From an uncultured Pseudomonadales bacterium (GTDB lineage: Bacteria > Pseudomonadota > Gammaproteobacteria > Pseudomonadales > Porticoccaceae), in contig OX044363.1 of assembly GCA_943846685.1 (NCBI GenBank), forward strand, positions 1 to 64,000: 64,000 nucleotides of DNA. The letters are read 5' to 3'. Below, one piece after another: positions 34,168-42,540 of this stretch (position 1 is the stretch's first letter; every line of letters begins with the position of its first letter). The translations under genes were made by a program, and so were the position numbers. The notes below the pieces were generated by a model. The model ran no database searches, was not told where the DNA came from, and was given only the letters and a program-made list of their open reading frames with translations.

Positions 34168-35661
34168 TTATTCACCCTGGTCCGCAAACCATGGTGCACG
34201 CGCGGTCATAATTAATGACGCAGCGGTCTCTTCATCCATTCCATCTACTTCCATTAGATCGTCTACGGCCTGCTCGGCCAAATCTTCCATGGTGACAATA
34301 CCCTTACCTGCCAGAGTATTTGCCAGAGCGTCGTTCATACCGTCCATTGTCAGCAGATCTTCTGCTGGGGCAACGTTGGCCAACTGCTCTTCACTCGCCA
34401 ATGCCTGAGTCAACAGGGCATCTTTAGCGCGAGCGCGTAATTCTTCAGCGATATCTTCGTCGAAACCTTCAATTTCGCTCATCTCTTCAAGTGGCACATA
34501 GGCAACTTCTTCGAGACTGGTGAAACCTTCTTCAACCAACACAATCGCAATATCTTCTTCAATATCCAGCGCCGTCATAAGGCTGCCGATAAAGCTCGAT
34601 GATTCTTCATGCTGCTTTTCTTTAGCCTCATCAAGGGTCATCACATTGATCGTCCAACCGGTCAACTCAGATGCCAGGCGAACATTCTGACCGCCTTTAC
34701 CAATCGCCTGAGCGAGATTTTCTTCGTTGACTGCAACATCCATAGAATGGCTGTCTTCATCGACAACAATCGACTCTACTTCTGCCGGTGCCATAGCGTT
34801 GATCACCAGCTGGGCCGGGTTATCATCCCAGAGGATAATATCAATACGCTCATCATCCAGATCGTTAGACACTGCCTGAACACGCGCACCGCGCATACCC
34901 ACACAGGCACCTACTGGATCGATCCGAGCATCTTTGCTCTTGACTGCAATCTTGGCGCGCTGGCCAGGATCGCGAGCTGCACCTTTAATTTCAATAATGC
35001 CTTCAGAGATTTCCGGTACTTCGATCTGGAACAGCTGAACGAGCATTTCTGGCGCTGCGCGAGAGATAAACAACTGCGGTCCGCGGGTCTCTTCACGGAT
35101 GCTGGTTAAAATAACGCGAGTGCGATCATTGATACGGAAGATCTCTCTACCCACAAGCTCTTCGCGGGGCAGCAGGCCTTCAGCATTTTCACCAAAGTCG
35201 ACAATAATATGGTCGCGGGTCACTTTCTTAACTGTACCGTTCAACATTTCACCGATGCGGTGACGGAAGCGGTTAACAATCAGCTCGCGCTCTGCGTCCC
35301 TAACTTTCTGAACAATAACCTGCTTGGCAGTCTGAGCAGCAATTCGACCAAAGGCAATATTCTCTACAGTCTCTTCGAAAGTATCGCCAACCGCTAGGGT
35401 AGGATCTTTCTCATGAGCTTCTTCGGTAGTGAACTGAGTACCTAACTCGGCCATAACGTCGTCAGCGACAACATCCCAGAAGCGGTATGAATCGTAATCG
35501 CCAGTTTGACGATCGATTACCACGCGAATATTGGCACCTTCTTCGTAGCGCTTTTTAGTCGCTGTAGCCAATGCCTGTTCAATCGCCTGAAAGATGATCT
35601 CTTGATCCACACCCTTTTCATTGGATACGGCTTCAGCAACCATTAAAATTTCTTTACTCAT
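34168..35661 (-). CDS. nusA: Transcription termination/antitermination factor NusA
   Basis: 497 aa. NusA binds RNA polymerase and promotes pausing, termination or antitermination. The N-terminal polymerase-binding domain (~1-130), S1 domain (GEMLNGTVKKVTRDHIIVDFG), two KH domains (GACVGMRGARVQAV; AIGKGGQNVRLASELTGW) and two C-terminal acidic repeats (~360-490) are all visible. The C-terminal repeats are of the gammaproteobacterial type. It lies 19 bp downstream of rimP. Confidence 0.98.
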   Translation of the reverse strand: MSKEILMVAEAVSNEKGVDQEIIFQAIEQALATATKKRYEEGANIRVVIDRQTGDYDSYRFWDVVADDVMAELGTQFTTEEAHEKDPTLAVGDTFEETVENIAFGRIAAQTAKQVIVQKVRDAERELIVNRFRHRIGEMLNGTVKKVTRDHIIVDFGENAEGLLPREELVGREIFRINDRTRVILTSIREETRGPQLFISRAAPEMLVQLFQIEVPEISEGIIEIKGAARDPGQRAKIAVKSKDARIDPVGACVGMRGARVQAVSNDLDDERIDIILWDDNPAQLVINAMAPAEVESIVVDEDSHSMDVAVNEENLAQAIGKGGQNVRLASELTGWTINVMTLDEAKEKQHEESSSFIGSLMTALDIEEDIAIVLVEEGFTSLEEVAYVPLEEMSEIEGFDEDIAEELRARAKDALLTQALASEEQLANVAPAEDLLTMDGMNDALANTLAGKGIVTMEDLAEQAVDDLMEVDGMDEETAASLIMTARAPWFADQGE

Positions 35662-35680
35662 TGTTCAAACCTCACATGAC

Positions 35681-36136
35681 TCAGAATCTCGGCACCACAT
35701 TTGCCTTGTCGATTCCTTCAATCGGAAACAGATACTCAGTATCTGCAACCACCAAAACGATTTCATCGCCATCAATACCCACGAGACGACCTTTAAAATT
35801 ACGCCTACCGTCATAGGGAAAACGTAATCTAAGCGAGATGTCTTCACCTTTATACTTTTCGTATTGAGCGAGCTCATAGAGAGGTCGATCCATACCAGGT
35901 GACGAGACTTCTAAAACATACTCACCGTTAATGGCATCTTCAACATCGAGAATACTGCTAGATTGTCTACTGACACGCTCGCAATCCTCAACACCGATAC
36001 CATCTTCACTATCTATATAGATTCGCAATAATTTGCGCTTGCCACCTGACTGTAGCTCTAAACCCCAGAGCTCACAGTTTAACGCCTCAACTACCGGCTT
36101 TAGTAACTCGTGCAATTTGCTGTCGGCCGCAGCCAT
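35681..36136 (-). CDS. rimP: Ribosome maturation factor RimP
   Basis: 151 aa. RimP assists 30S maturation. The family segments ELWGLELQSGGKRKLLRIYIDSEDGIGVEDCERVSRQ and YVLEVSSPGMDRPLYELAQYEKYKGEDISL are present. I start at ATG 36136 (MAAADSKLHEL), 6 bases after AGGAG. The open frame continues upstream to 36322 through two terminators and so cannot all be coding. It begins the protein-coding part of the operon downstream of tRNA-fMet. Confidence 0.95.
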   Translation of the reverse strand: MAAADSKLHELLKPVVEALNCELWGLELQSGGKRKLLRIYIDSEDGIGVEDCERVSRQSSSILDVEDAINGEYVLEVSSPGMDRPLYELAQYEKYKGEDISLRLRFPYDGRRNFKGRLVGIDGDEIVLVVADTEYLFPIEGIDKANVVPRF

Positions 36137-36154
36137 TGGCATCTCCTGACAAAC

Positions 36155-36178
36155 AAAAAATGGGCCTGAGGCCCATTT
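36155..36178 (-). terminator. Terminator/hairpin immediately before rimP
   Basis: AAATGGGCC-tga-GGCCCATTT is a perfect stem, followed on the minus strand by TTTTTTG. It lies ~20 bp before the rimP start and is the second of two tandem terminators after tRNA-fMet, like the metY-rimP arrangement of E. coli, where NusA feedback acts on such sites. Confidence 0.75.
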
Positions 36179-36191
36179 ATTAACAACTAAA

Positions 36192-36212
36192 GAAAAGCCC
36201 CAAAATGGGGCT
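36192..36212 (-). terminator. First terminator after tRNA-fMet
   Basis: AGCCCCA-aaa-TGGGGCT is a perfect 7-bp stem, followed on the minus strand by TTTTCTTTAG. It lies ~280 bp past the tRNA and ~15 bp before the second hairpin. Confidence 0.75.
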
Positions 36213-36385
36213 CCTCGATTTGCGCCGGACCCGACGCGAATTTGTAGTGGAACTGACACAGTTATGTTGCAACTACGACAGCGAGATTCCATTCTCCACC
36301 GAGCTAATGCAAGCATAGACAATCTATCAGTGTCTTACATAAGCTAATTTGTATCGATTTATTCTATTACCAACTATCAATAGAA

Positions 36386-36424
36386 AATTGGTAGCGGGAG
36401 CTGGATTTGAACCAACGTCCTTCG
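36386..36424 (-). repeat. Partial duplication of the tRNA-fMet 3' half
   Basis: This 39-bp stretch matches 36491-36529 with one mismatch, a displacement of 105 bp. It copies the 3' third of tRNA-fMet (T-arm, acceptor 3' strand and CCA) without the 5' half, so it cannot be a functional tRNA. It is downstream of the real gene on the same strand. The intervening spacer holds a small hairpin (AGCCCG-cat-CGGGCT, ~36452-36466). With the two terminators and the tRNA this accounts for the 36137-36672 gap. Confidence 0.85.
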
Positions 36425-36493
36425 TGCGGCTGCGCCTAAAAGGTAAAACGCGAGCCCGCATCGGGCTACTACAATAATATACCAATATTTAAT

Positions 36494-36570
<77 letters not shown>

Positions 36571-36672
36571 CCGACACAACGGTTAATCTTTAAACCGCCC
36601 TCCCTTGAGAGGACGCGCATTATAGGTAGAGGGCACCCCTAGGTCAACATAACTCGGACAATCAGGACACTT

Positions 36673-37470
36673 TTATTTTCGGCTGCTAACAATCAAATCG
36701 TAGGCAGTCTGAATCTCCTGAGTTCGCTCGGTAGCTAGCTTGACCATATCTTCCGGCATACCCTGCCCAATCAGCTTGTCAGGGTGATTCTCACTGATCA
36801 ATTTTCGGTAGGCGCGTTTAATTTGACTATCCGAACTGGACTGCTCAACACCCAGTGCCGTATAGGCAGCGCTGAGTTGAGTCGCAGAAGTCTGAGTTCT
36901 ATAACTGCCACCGCCACCACTGGAATCCTTAAATTGGGCCTGAGCCTTAATCATCGCTATAAACTGATCAAAGAGCGCGGCAGAAAAGCCCAGTCGACCG
37001 GCTATTGTCCGCAGCAAATCCTGTTCAGCCTGATGCAGTTCACCATCGGCAATGGCCAGAGAGATTAAATCGTTGAGCAGCGAACGCTTGAGGTTATTAT
37101 GGCGCCCACAGAGCGCCATAAAACTGTCGAGGGTTTTATCTACAGAAAAATCACTTTTTGCACCGCCTTTAAATAGCTCGATAGCTCTTATGCGATGAGC
37201 GCTACTGAGACCCATTTTACCCATCAGTGCTTCAGCAAGGGCTATCTCTGCCTGAGATATTCGGCCATCGGCCTTAGCCAGATTACCCAGCAAACTAAAA
37301 ACAGTTTGAAAGTAGGAATCGCGAACCTGTTCCTGCTGCTGCGCCGACATCGGACGTAAACCGCCCAGTCCTTTATCAAACTGGTGACCCACATAGAGAC
37401 CGATTAACAGGCCCAGCGGGCCCAGTGCCGAAAAGCCGATCAATCCAGCGATAATTTTTCCTGCAAACAT
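36673..37470 (-). CDS. djlA: DnaJ-like co-chaperone DjlA
   Basis: 265 aa. DjlA is a membrane-anchored J-protein that stimulates DnaK. An N-terminal Gly-rich membrane segment (IIAGLIGFSALGPLGLLIGLYVGHQF) is followed by a TerB-like helical domain (~55-165, with DGRISQAEIALAEALM and DGELHQAEQDLLR) and a C-terminal J-domain (~200-262) with the HPD triad in SENHPDKL. It lies ~100 bp upstream of tRNA-fMet, on the same strand. Length is typical. Confidence 0.92.
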   Translation of the reverse strand: MFAGKIIAGLIGFSALGPLGLLIGLYVGHQFDKGLGGLRPMSAQQQEQVRDSYFQTVFSLLGNLAKADGRISQAEIALAEALMGKMGLSSAHRIRAIELFKGGAKSDFSVDKTLDSFMALCGRHNNLKRSLLNDLISLAIADGELHQAEQDLLRTIAGRLGFSAALFDQFIAMIKAQAQFKDSSGGGGSYRTQTSATQLSAAYTALGVEQSSSDSQIKRAYRKLISENHPDKLIGQGMPEDMVKLATERTQEIQTAYDLIVSSRK

Positions 37471-37641
37471 TTTTGCTGCCTTTTATAGAGTACTTACTAA
37501 ATAAGGCGGCTATTGTAATCGCTTCTTATATAAGTTTTTTCATCTAATTTTGATTAACTTTCTATTCCCCATTCACTAACAACTGAGCAGTTGCTATTCT
37601 CCCCACTTCAATCACCACAGAAAAATTGAGAACAACCTTCC

Positions 37642-37755
37642 ATGTCGACACCTGAAGTTATTATTACCTTTCTTGGCTGGGGATCACTTTTCCTCGCGCT
37701 CTATCTTATCAATCGCAAAAAAAATAATAAGAGCAACGAAGAGAAATCCGACTAG
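37642..37755 (+). CDS. 37-aa small membrane protein, hypothetical
   Basis: A 37-codon frame: MSTPEVIITFLGWGSLFLAL, then YLINRKK and a charged tail ending EEKSD. It encodes one membrane span (~residues 6-23) with a positive cytoplasmic flank, which looks like a real single-span microprotein rather than chance. No family is recognised. The ribosome binding site is weak (TTGAGAAC about 10 bases ahead). It is divergent from djlA and ends 11 bp before the Pho-box-like array of the next gene. Confidence 0.4.
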   Translation: MSTPEVIITFLGWGSLFLALYLINRKKNNKSNEEKSD

Positions 37756-37765
37756 CGACAAAAAT

Positions 37766-37805
37766 CTGACATAACAACGTCATCCAGCGGTCAGAAAAGA
37801 GTCAT
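37766..37805 (+). promoter_or_regulatory. Four phased Pho-box-like half-sites upstream of olsF
   Basis: CTGACAT-aaca-ACGTCAT-ccag-CGGTCAG-aaaa-GAGTCAT. Against the PhoB half-site CTGTCAT these match at 6, 5, 5 and 5 of 7 positions, each separated by exactly 4 bases (11-bp period), i.e. two tandem Pho boxes. A weak -10 (CACAAT, 37815-37820) lies ~10 bases after the last half-site and the olsF start is 50 bp downstream. Confidence 0.65.
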
Positions 37806-37854
37806 ATTTGTTTAGCACAATGGCAACAAATTACAAAAATATGGCCAATTCCGT

Positions 37855-39580
37855 ATGCTTGACGTTGATTCATTTCTTCTCGACAACTACCCGAATTTTT
37901 GCGCGCGGCGACCGCGTCTCTACAAGCGGCTGACCCAGCTGTTAAGACTGCTGTTTAACGAACGGCAGTTCAAATATTTTGAGTCCCAATACCCCCACTT
38001 AAAGGGCTTTGAATTTGCCGAGCAGGTTCTCGAGTTCTTTGACTTTTCATTTACTGTGCGTGAAACAGAGCGCGAGAAAATTCCCCGCCAGGGGCGTGTG
38101 GTTATTGTCGCCAACCACCCTATCGGCTCACTGGATGGTTTGGCGCTGCTCAAGCTAATGCGCGAAGTACGCCCGGATGTTCGGGTGGTAGCCAATGATC
38201 TGCTGATGGCAATCAAACCCCTGCAATCAGTGCTGCTGCCGGTGGACAATATGAATGGCAAAACCGCCAGGGATTCCCTGCACGCCATCACTGACCACCT
38301 GCAAAAAGAGGGCGCACTGATTATCTTTCCGGCGGGAGAGGTATCGAGACTGGGGGCAAAAGGTATTCGCGACACCCGCTGGCGCAACGGCTTTTTGCGC
38401 TTTGCCAGCAAAACTGGGTCGCCGATTATCCCACTGTTTATCAATGCCCGTAATTCCATGTTTTTCTATGCTCTGTCGGTATTGGCGCGACCACTGTCAA
38501 CCATCTGGCTGGTGCGTGAGATGTTCAAACAAAACCACAACTGTGTGGATATCCGAATCGGCAACCCAATCAGCTATCAGGACTATTCCAAACTGCCCCT
38601 GTCGATCAATGAACAGAGCAGCCTGTTCCGTCGTCATCTCTACGCTATTGGTAAAGACAGAAAAGGGATTCTGCCAACCAGCTCTGCCATTGCCACCCCG
38701 GAAAACCGTACCAGCCTGCGCCGGGATATTCGCAACTGCCAGTTATTGGGCATGACCAAAGATAATAAACATATCTACCTCTATCAGGGCAGCATTGATG
38801 AGAGTGCGGACTGCTGCATTATGCGGGAAATCGGTCGACTGAGAGAGATTGCCTTTCGCGCTGTCGGTGAGGGTACAGGTCTGCGCCGGGATAACGATAT
38901 CTATGACCATCACTATCACCAGCTGATTCTCTGGGATGAGGATGAACTGGAGATTGCCGGGGCCTACAGATTCCACCCCACGGATCAAATTGATCTTGCC
39001 AGCCACTCATCGCAGCTCTACAGCTCAACCCTGTTCGATCTGCAACCGGCAATGCAGGAGAAGCTGCAGCAGGGCATTGAACTTGGCCGCAGTTTTGTCC
39101 AGCCCAGGTACTGGGGTCGCAGAAGTCTGGACTATCTATGGTATGGCATTGGTGCCTTCCTGCGTGCAAACCCTGAATACAGGTATCTGTTTGGTCCGGT
39201 TACCCTGTCCAACAGCTTCCCTCCCCAGGCGATGGAAATGCTGGTGCACTTTTACAGCACCCACTTTCCGGCAACAGATTGTTACGCGGTCCCGCGGCTG
39301 CCCTACATTATCACCCCACAGCGCACAGAAGCAGCTTAACAAGCTGTTCCCAGGCCAGGATTACCAAAGTGAATTCACTCTGCTTAAGGAGCGATTGACG
39401 GCAATGAACCTGAGTGTTCCAACACTCTATAAACAGTACAGCGAACTCTGCGAGCCCGGTGGTGTTGAGTTTGTGGCTTTTAATATAGATCCCGATTTCG
39501 CTCTCTGTATCGACGGGTTAATTGTGGTGGATATAGAGCAGCTTAAAGAAAGTCGTCGACAGCGATACCTGGGCGAATAA
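37855..39580 (+). CDS. olsF: OlsF-like bifunctional acyltransferase, PlsC + GNAT (C-terminal frameshift)
   Basis: Reconstructed ~574 aa. The N-terminal half (~75-265) is a PlsC-like glycerolipid acyltransferase: VANHPIGSLDGLALL has the catalytic His/Asp, spaced HX5D rather than the usual HX4D, and FPAGEVSRLG follows. The second half (~290-570) is a GNAT/hemolysin-type N-acyltransferase (COG3176-like) ending VPTLYKQYSELCEPGGVEFVAFNIDPDFALCIDGLIVVDIEQLK. This domain order matches OlsF, which makes ornithine lipids from ornithine in two acylations. The frame breaks near 39335 (one extra base); conserved sequence continues to 39580. The Pho-box array upstream fits a role in phosphorus-free lipid synthesis. 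Function is inferred from domain order. Confidence 0.75.
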
Positions 39581-39592
39581 TCACAGGGTTAA

Positions 39593-39632
39593 CTGACATA
39601 AAAATTTCATATTAGCTAAACCTGATTGTCAT
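39593..39632 (+). promoter_or_regulatory. Phased Pho-box-like array upstream of the PAP2 gene
   Basis: CTGACAT-aaaa-ATTTCAT-atta-GCTAAAC-ctga-TTGTCAT: positions one, two and four match CTGTCAT at 6, 5 and 6 of 7; the third is degenerate. All are in 11-bp register. TATGGT (39643-39648) lies ~10 bases after the last half-site as a possible -10. The PAP2 start at 39655 is then so close that a very short leader is expected. Confidence 0.6.
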
Positions 39633-39654
39633 AAAAGCTGTTTATGGTTTTACT

Positions 39655-40194
39655 ATGGAAATCGAAAAAAATACATTGATCCAGCGACTCAGCAGCCTTG
39701 ATATCCGCGCACTGCGCTGGCTGCTGACCAGGGAATTATTTCCCCAGCTTGCCGTTTTTGGCCGAGTTATCTCCACAACCGCCGACGGTTATCTATACCC
39801 GCTGATCCTACTGGCCCTGCTGTTTATGGGCACTAACCATGAATACCAATTTGGTCTGGCGATGCTCGCCGCCTTTGCTATCGAGCGCCCGCTCTACAAA
39901 ATTTTAAAGGAGGGTTTTAAACGCAACCGTCCCTCAGACTGCCTGCCGGATATCAAGGGGATGGTTATCCCCGGCGACCAGTTTAGCTTTCCCTCCGGGC
40001 ATACATCAGCTGCGTTCATGGTGGCCACTGTGCTGACCACCTGCTTCCCGGAAACCGCACCCTATATCTATATCTGGGCGGCCATGGTCGGCTGCTCGAG
40101 AGTCTGCCTCGGCGTACACTTTCCATCCGATACATTTGCTGGCGCCATACTCGGCTTTAGCTGTGCCCAAATCGCCTTTACACTAGTTCTGTGA
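39655..40194 (+). CDS. PAP2-family membrane phosphatase
   Basis: 179 aa. Five or six membrane spans carry the three-part phosphatase signature: KEGFKRNRP (~85-93), PSGHTS (113-118) and SRVCLGVHFPSD (148-159), with all catalytic residues present. Family members dephosphorylate phosphatidic acid, phosphatidylglycerophosphate or undecaprenyl-diphosphate in the periplasmic leaflet. Here the co-transcribed glycosyltransferase (4-bp overlap, 40191-40194), the upstream OlsF-like gene and the Pho-like array suggest production of diacylglycerol for lipid exchange during phosphate limitation. The substrate is an inference. Confidence 0.85.
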   Translation: MEIEKNTLIQRLSSLDIRALRWLLTRELFPQLAVFGRVISTTADGYLYPLILLALLFMGTNHEYQFGLAMLAAFAIERPLYKILKEGFKRNRPSDCLPDIKGMVIPGDQFSFPSGHTSAAFMVATVLTTCFPETAPYIYIWAAMVGCSRVCLGVHFPSDTFAGAILGFSCAQIAFTLVL

Positions 40195-41234
40195 AAATAC
40201 TCTACGGTGTCCAGGCCACTGGCAATGGCCATATAACCCGCGCCCGCGCTATGGCCGCAGCCTTTGCAAAAACCGATATTCAGGTTGATTTCCTGTTTTC
40301 CGGCCGTCCCCGGGAAGAGCTGTTTGATATGCAGGCTTTTGGTGATTTCCAGGTTAGGCGCGGTATTACATTCGCCACCGGCTCTGGCAGGGTCATCTGG
40401 TCAAAAACCCTTCTTAAAAATAACCTTTTTCAGTTACTCAGGGATACCGCCGAGCTGGATGCCAGCAGCTATGATCTGGTAATCAGCGACTACGAACCCA
40501 TCACTGCCCGAGCCGGAAAGCGCGCCGGGATAAAGGTGATAGGCCTCGGCCACCAGTATGCTTTTACCTTCAGCAGAGTACCCATGTGCCGCACAACACC
40601 AGTGCATCGCTGGGTAATGAACAACCTGGCCCCAGCGGATATAGCTCTGGGATTGCACTGGGATCAATTCGACTGCCCGGTGCTGCCGCCAATCGCACCC
40701 GTTGAACACTTTGAGTGCAGTGTCGAAAAGGGTTTAAACCTGGTTTATTTACCCTTTGAAAACCTCGACAGTATTGCTCAATTTCTCGGCAACTTTGCCG
40801 ACTATAACTTTATTGTCTACCACCCGGATGCCACTCACAGTGACAGGGGTAATATCAGTTTCCGCCCGCCATCCAGGATCGGTTTCCAAGAGGATCTGCA
40901 CCGTGCCGAGGCGGTGATTTGCAATGCGGGCTTTGAGTTGCCCAGCGAAGCTCTTCAGCTCGGCAAGAAGCTGCTGGTAAAACCGGTTGCCCAGCAGATG
41001 GAACAGCAATCCAATGCCATAGCACTGGAGCGTCTCAACCTTGGATCCAGTATGTCTGCCTTGGATATTAGCGCAACTGCAAAATGGCTGGCGTCCTCAG
41101 CCAGTAGCAAAGTCACCTATCCCGATGTGGCTCAGTATCTGGTCGATTGGATCGTTTCAGGCAGAAACCAGTCAATTGCCCATATCTCATCCCAACTCTG
41201 GGATGCTACCAAGACAGAGCACTTCTCTTCATAA
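40191..41234 (+). CDS. MJ1255/VC2487-type glycosyltransferase
   Basis: 347 aa, GTG start overlapping the PAP2 stop as GTGA. The N-terminus MKILYGVQATGNGHITRARAMAAAF is the glycine-rich GT-B motif of the MJ1255/VC2487 group, distantly related to MurG and diacylglycerol glycosyltransferases. The C-terminal SRIGFQEDLHRAEAVICNAGFELPSEALQLGKKLLVKPVAQQMEQQSNA is the nucleotide-sugar binding region. Function in this family is poorly defined. Coupling to a PAP2 phosphatase under a Pho-like array makes lipid glycosylation attractive, but that is inference. Confidence 0.75.
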   Translation: MKILYGVQATGNGHITRARAMAAAFAKTDIQVDFLFSGRPREELFDMQAFGDFQVRRGITFATGSGRVIWSKTLLKNNLFQLLRDTAELDASSYDLVISDYEPITARAGKRAGIKVIGLGHQYAFTFSRVPMCRTTPVHRWVMNNLAPADIALGLHWDQFDCPVLPPIAPVEHFECSVEKGLNLVYLPFENLDSIAQFLGNFADYNFIVYHPDATHSDRGNISFRPPSRIGFQEDLHRAEAVICNAGFELPSEALQLGKKLLVKPVAQQMEQQSNAIALERLNLGSSMSALDISATAKWLASSASSKVTYPDVAQYLVDWIVSGRNQSIAHISSQLWDATKTEHFSS

Positions 41235-41268
41235 CTGTTACAACCCTCTAGCAGAACCTGACCTATGC

Positions 41269-41310
41269 AAAAAGCAGCTAAGTCCTTCTGACCCAGCTGC
41301 TTTTGCTGTT
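41269..41310. terminator. Bidirectional terminator between convergent genes
   Basis: AAAAAGCAGCT (41269-41279) and AGCTGCTTTT (41295-41304) form a 10-bp stem with a 15-base loop, followed by TGCTGTTTT on the plus strand and preceded by A-rich sequence for the other direction. It separates the glycosyltransferase (+) from the phytase (-). Confidence 0.65.
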
Positions 41311-41365
41311 TTGACTTGTACTGTTTCTCCTACTACTTCTTGTTCTGCTGCTTGTTTTGTGCAGC

Positions 41366-42451
41366 CTACCTTAGCTGTAAAGCAGCAATCACTTTAGAGA
41401 ATGAAATCAGTTTGAAATTCTGACGAAGAAGATCACCCTCACGGGTATTGTCATTATCCTGAACCACCAGAAGTCCCTCTGGAAAATCCTCGTTTAACGG
41501 GTAATTAATAGCCGCAATACCATCGGTAATAGTGACACCGTCGACTGCTTCCCCATCAGCAACCCTGAAGCTGCCCAGATAATTATAGGGTGCAGTGCGG
41601 CTGTAGAGATTAAACTTGGAGTCTCCCTGGGAGGAGAGTATCAGGTAGCCCTCGCTGGAAGAGGTTTTGTACAGGGTAACGCCCTCGGGATCACCACCGA
41701 TATTACCTTTGCGGGAATCAATAACCACAGGCGAGGAAAAATCCAGCGTATCTGTTAACTGATAGGCCCGCAGGACACCGTTAACCTCTTCCTCTGAAAT
41801 AAACAGGGTGCGGTTTTCATCATCATAGACACAGCCCTCGGACTCACCGCCATTATTAAAGGTGTGGATCAGCTTGAGGCTGTTATTCACATACTGCCAT
41901 ACCTCAACACGGGGACCCTCATCTTCAGTGATAAATGCCAGCAATCCAAATGTCTTGTCCAGGCCCATACAGGCACCGTAGATATTGATCTCTGACTGGC
42001 CCTGGATACTGCGTTCGAGGGGCAGTGAGAAATCACTTTTGGCGGCAGCTTCAGACATTGCCAAATCAGCAAAACGCCACAGGTCGACAGTCTGGTCAGT
42101 ACGGTTTGAAGCTAGTATATAAGTGTCGGAGTCCAAACTGCGGGTATCGATATTATTGATCTTGCCCAGCTCGGTGTAACCGATTTGTTCGCCCTGCAGA
42201 TTATAGGCATAGACACCACTCTTCTTATCTGTACCCAAAATTATCGACTGTTCCGGAACAGCCTGATTCAACCAGATAGCCGGATCATCAGCCGCATCGT
42301 CTGGCGAGATAACCTGTGGGGTTTCATAGAGTGCAGAAACTTCAACCGGATCACTGCAACCGTTGAGAAAAAACAGGCTGAAAATGGCCAGCGCCACGGC
42401 TACCTTTGACTGGAGAACTCTATGGTTAAATCGCTGTTTTAATTTACGCAA
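41366..42451 (-). CDS. Beta-propeller phytase, lipoprotein
   Basis: ~361 aa. Beta-propeller (BPP) phytases hydrolyse phytate with calcium. The signal peptide ends in the lipobox LNGC followed by SDP, so an outer-membrane or periplasmic lipoprotein is expected. The mature part shows DDPAIWLN, ILGTDKKSGVYAYNL, NNIDTR, ACMGLD, GESEGCVYDDENRTLFISEE and GGDPEGVTLY, the calcium- and phosphate-binding segments of the six-bladed propeller. TTG at 42451, 7 bases after AGGA, is the best start; another TTG is 6 bp upstream. The gene follows the TonB receptor with a terminator between them. Confidence 0.88.
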   Translation of the reverse strand: MRKLKQRFNHRVLQSKVAVALAIFSLFFLNGCSDPVEVSALYETPQVISPDDAADDPAIWLNQAVPEQSIILGTDKKSGVYAYNLQGEQIGYTELGKINNIDTRSLDSDTYILASNRTDQTVDLWRFADLAMSEAAAKSDFSLPLERSIQGQSEINIYGACMGLDKTFGLLAFITEDEGPRVEVWQYVNNSLKLIHTFNNGGESEGCVYDDENRTLFISEEEVNGVLRAYQLTDTLDFSSPVVIDSRKGNIGGDPEGVTLYKTSSSEGYLILSSQGDSKFNLYSRTAPYNYLGSFRVADGEAVDGVTITDGIAAINYPLNEDFPEGLLVVQDNDNTREGDLLRQNFKLISFSKVIAALQLR

Positions 42452-42474
42452 TTTCAATTCCTTTATTGGGATAA

Positions 42475-42506
42475 ATAAAAACCCCGGCAGGAATTCCCTG
42501 CCGGGG
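42475..42506 (-). terminator. Terminator between TonB receptor and phytase
   Basis: CCCCGGCAGG-aattc-CCTGCCGGGG is a perfect 10-bp stem, followed on the minus strand by TTTTTATTT. It lies between receptor and phytase, so phytase expression should be lower than receptor expression or depend on read-through. Confidence 0.85.
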
Positions 42507-42540
42507 AGGTATCTTAAATCCTGAATTCAAGATCATAGAT

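Noticed and set aside
36137..36322. N-terminal extension of rimP upstream of 36136
   Set aside because: The open frame crosses two rho-independent terminators and has no conserved residues; the Shine-Dalgarno supports ATG 36136.
36386..36424. Second tRNA-Met gene
   Set aside because: Only the 3' third is present; there is no D-arm or anticodon arm with which to form a tRNA.
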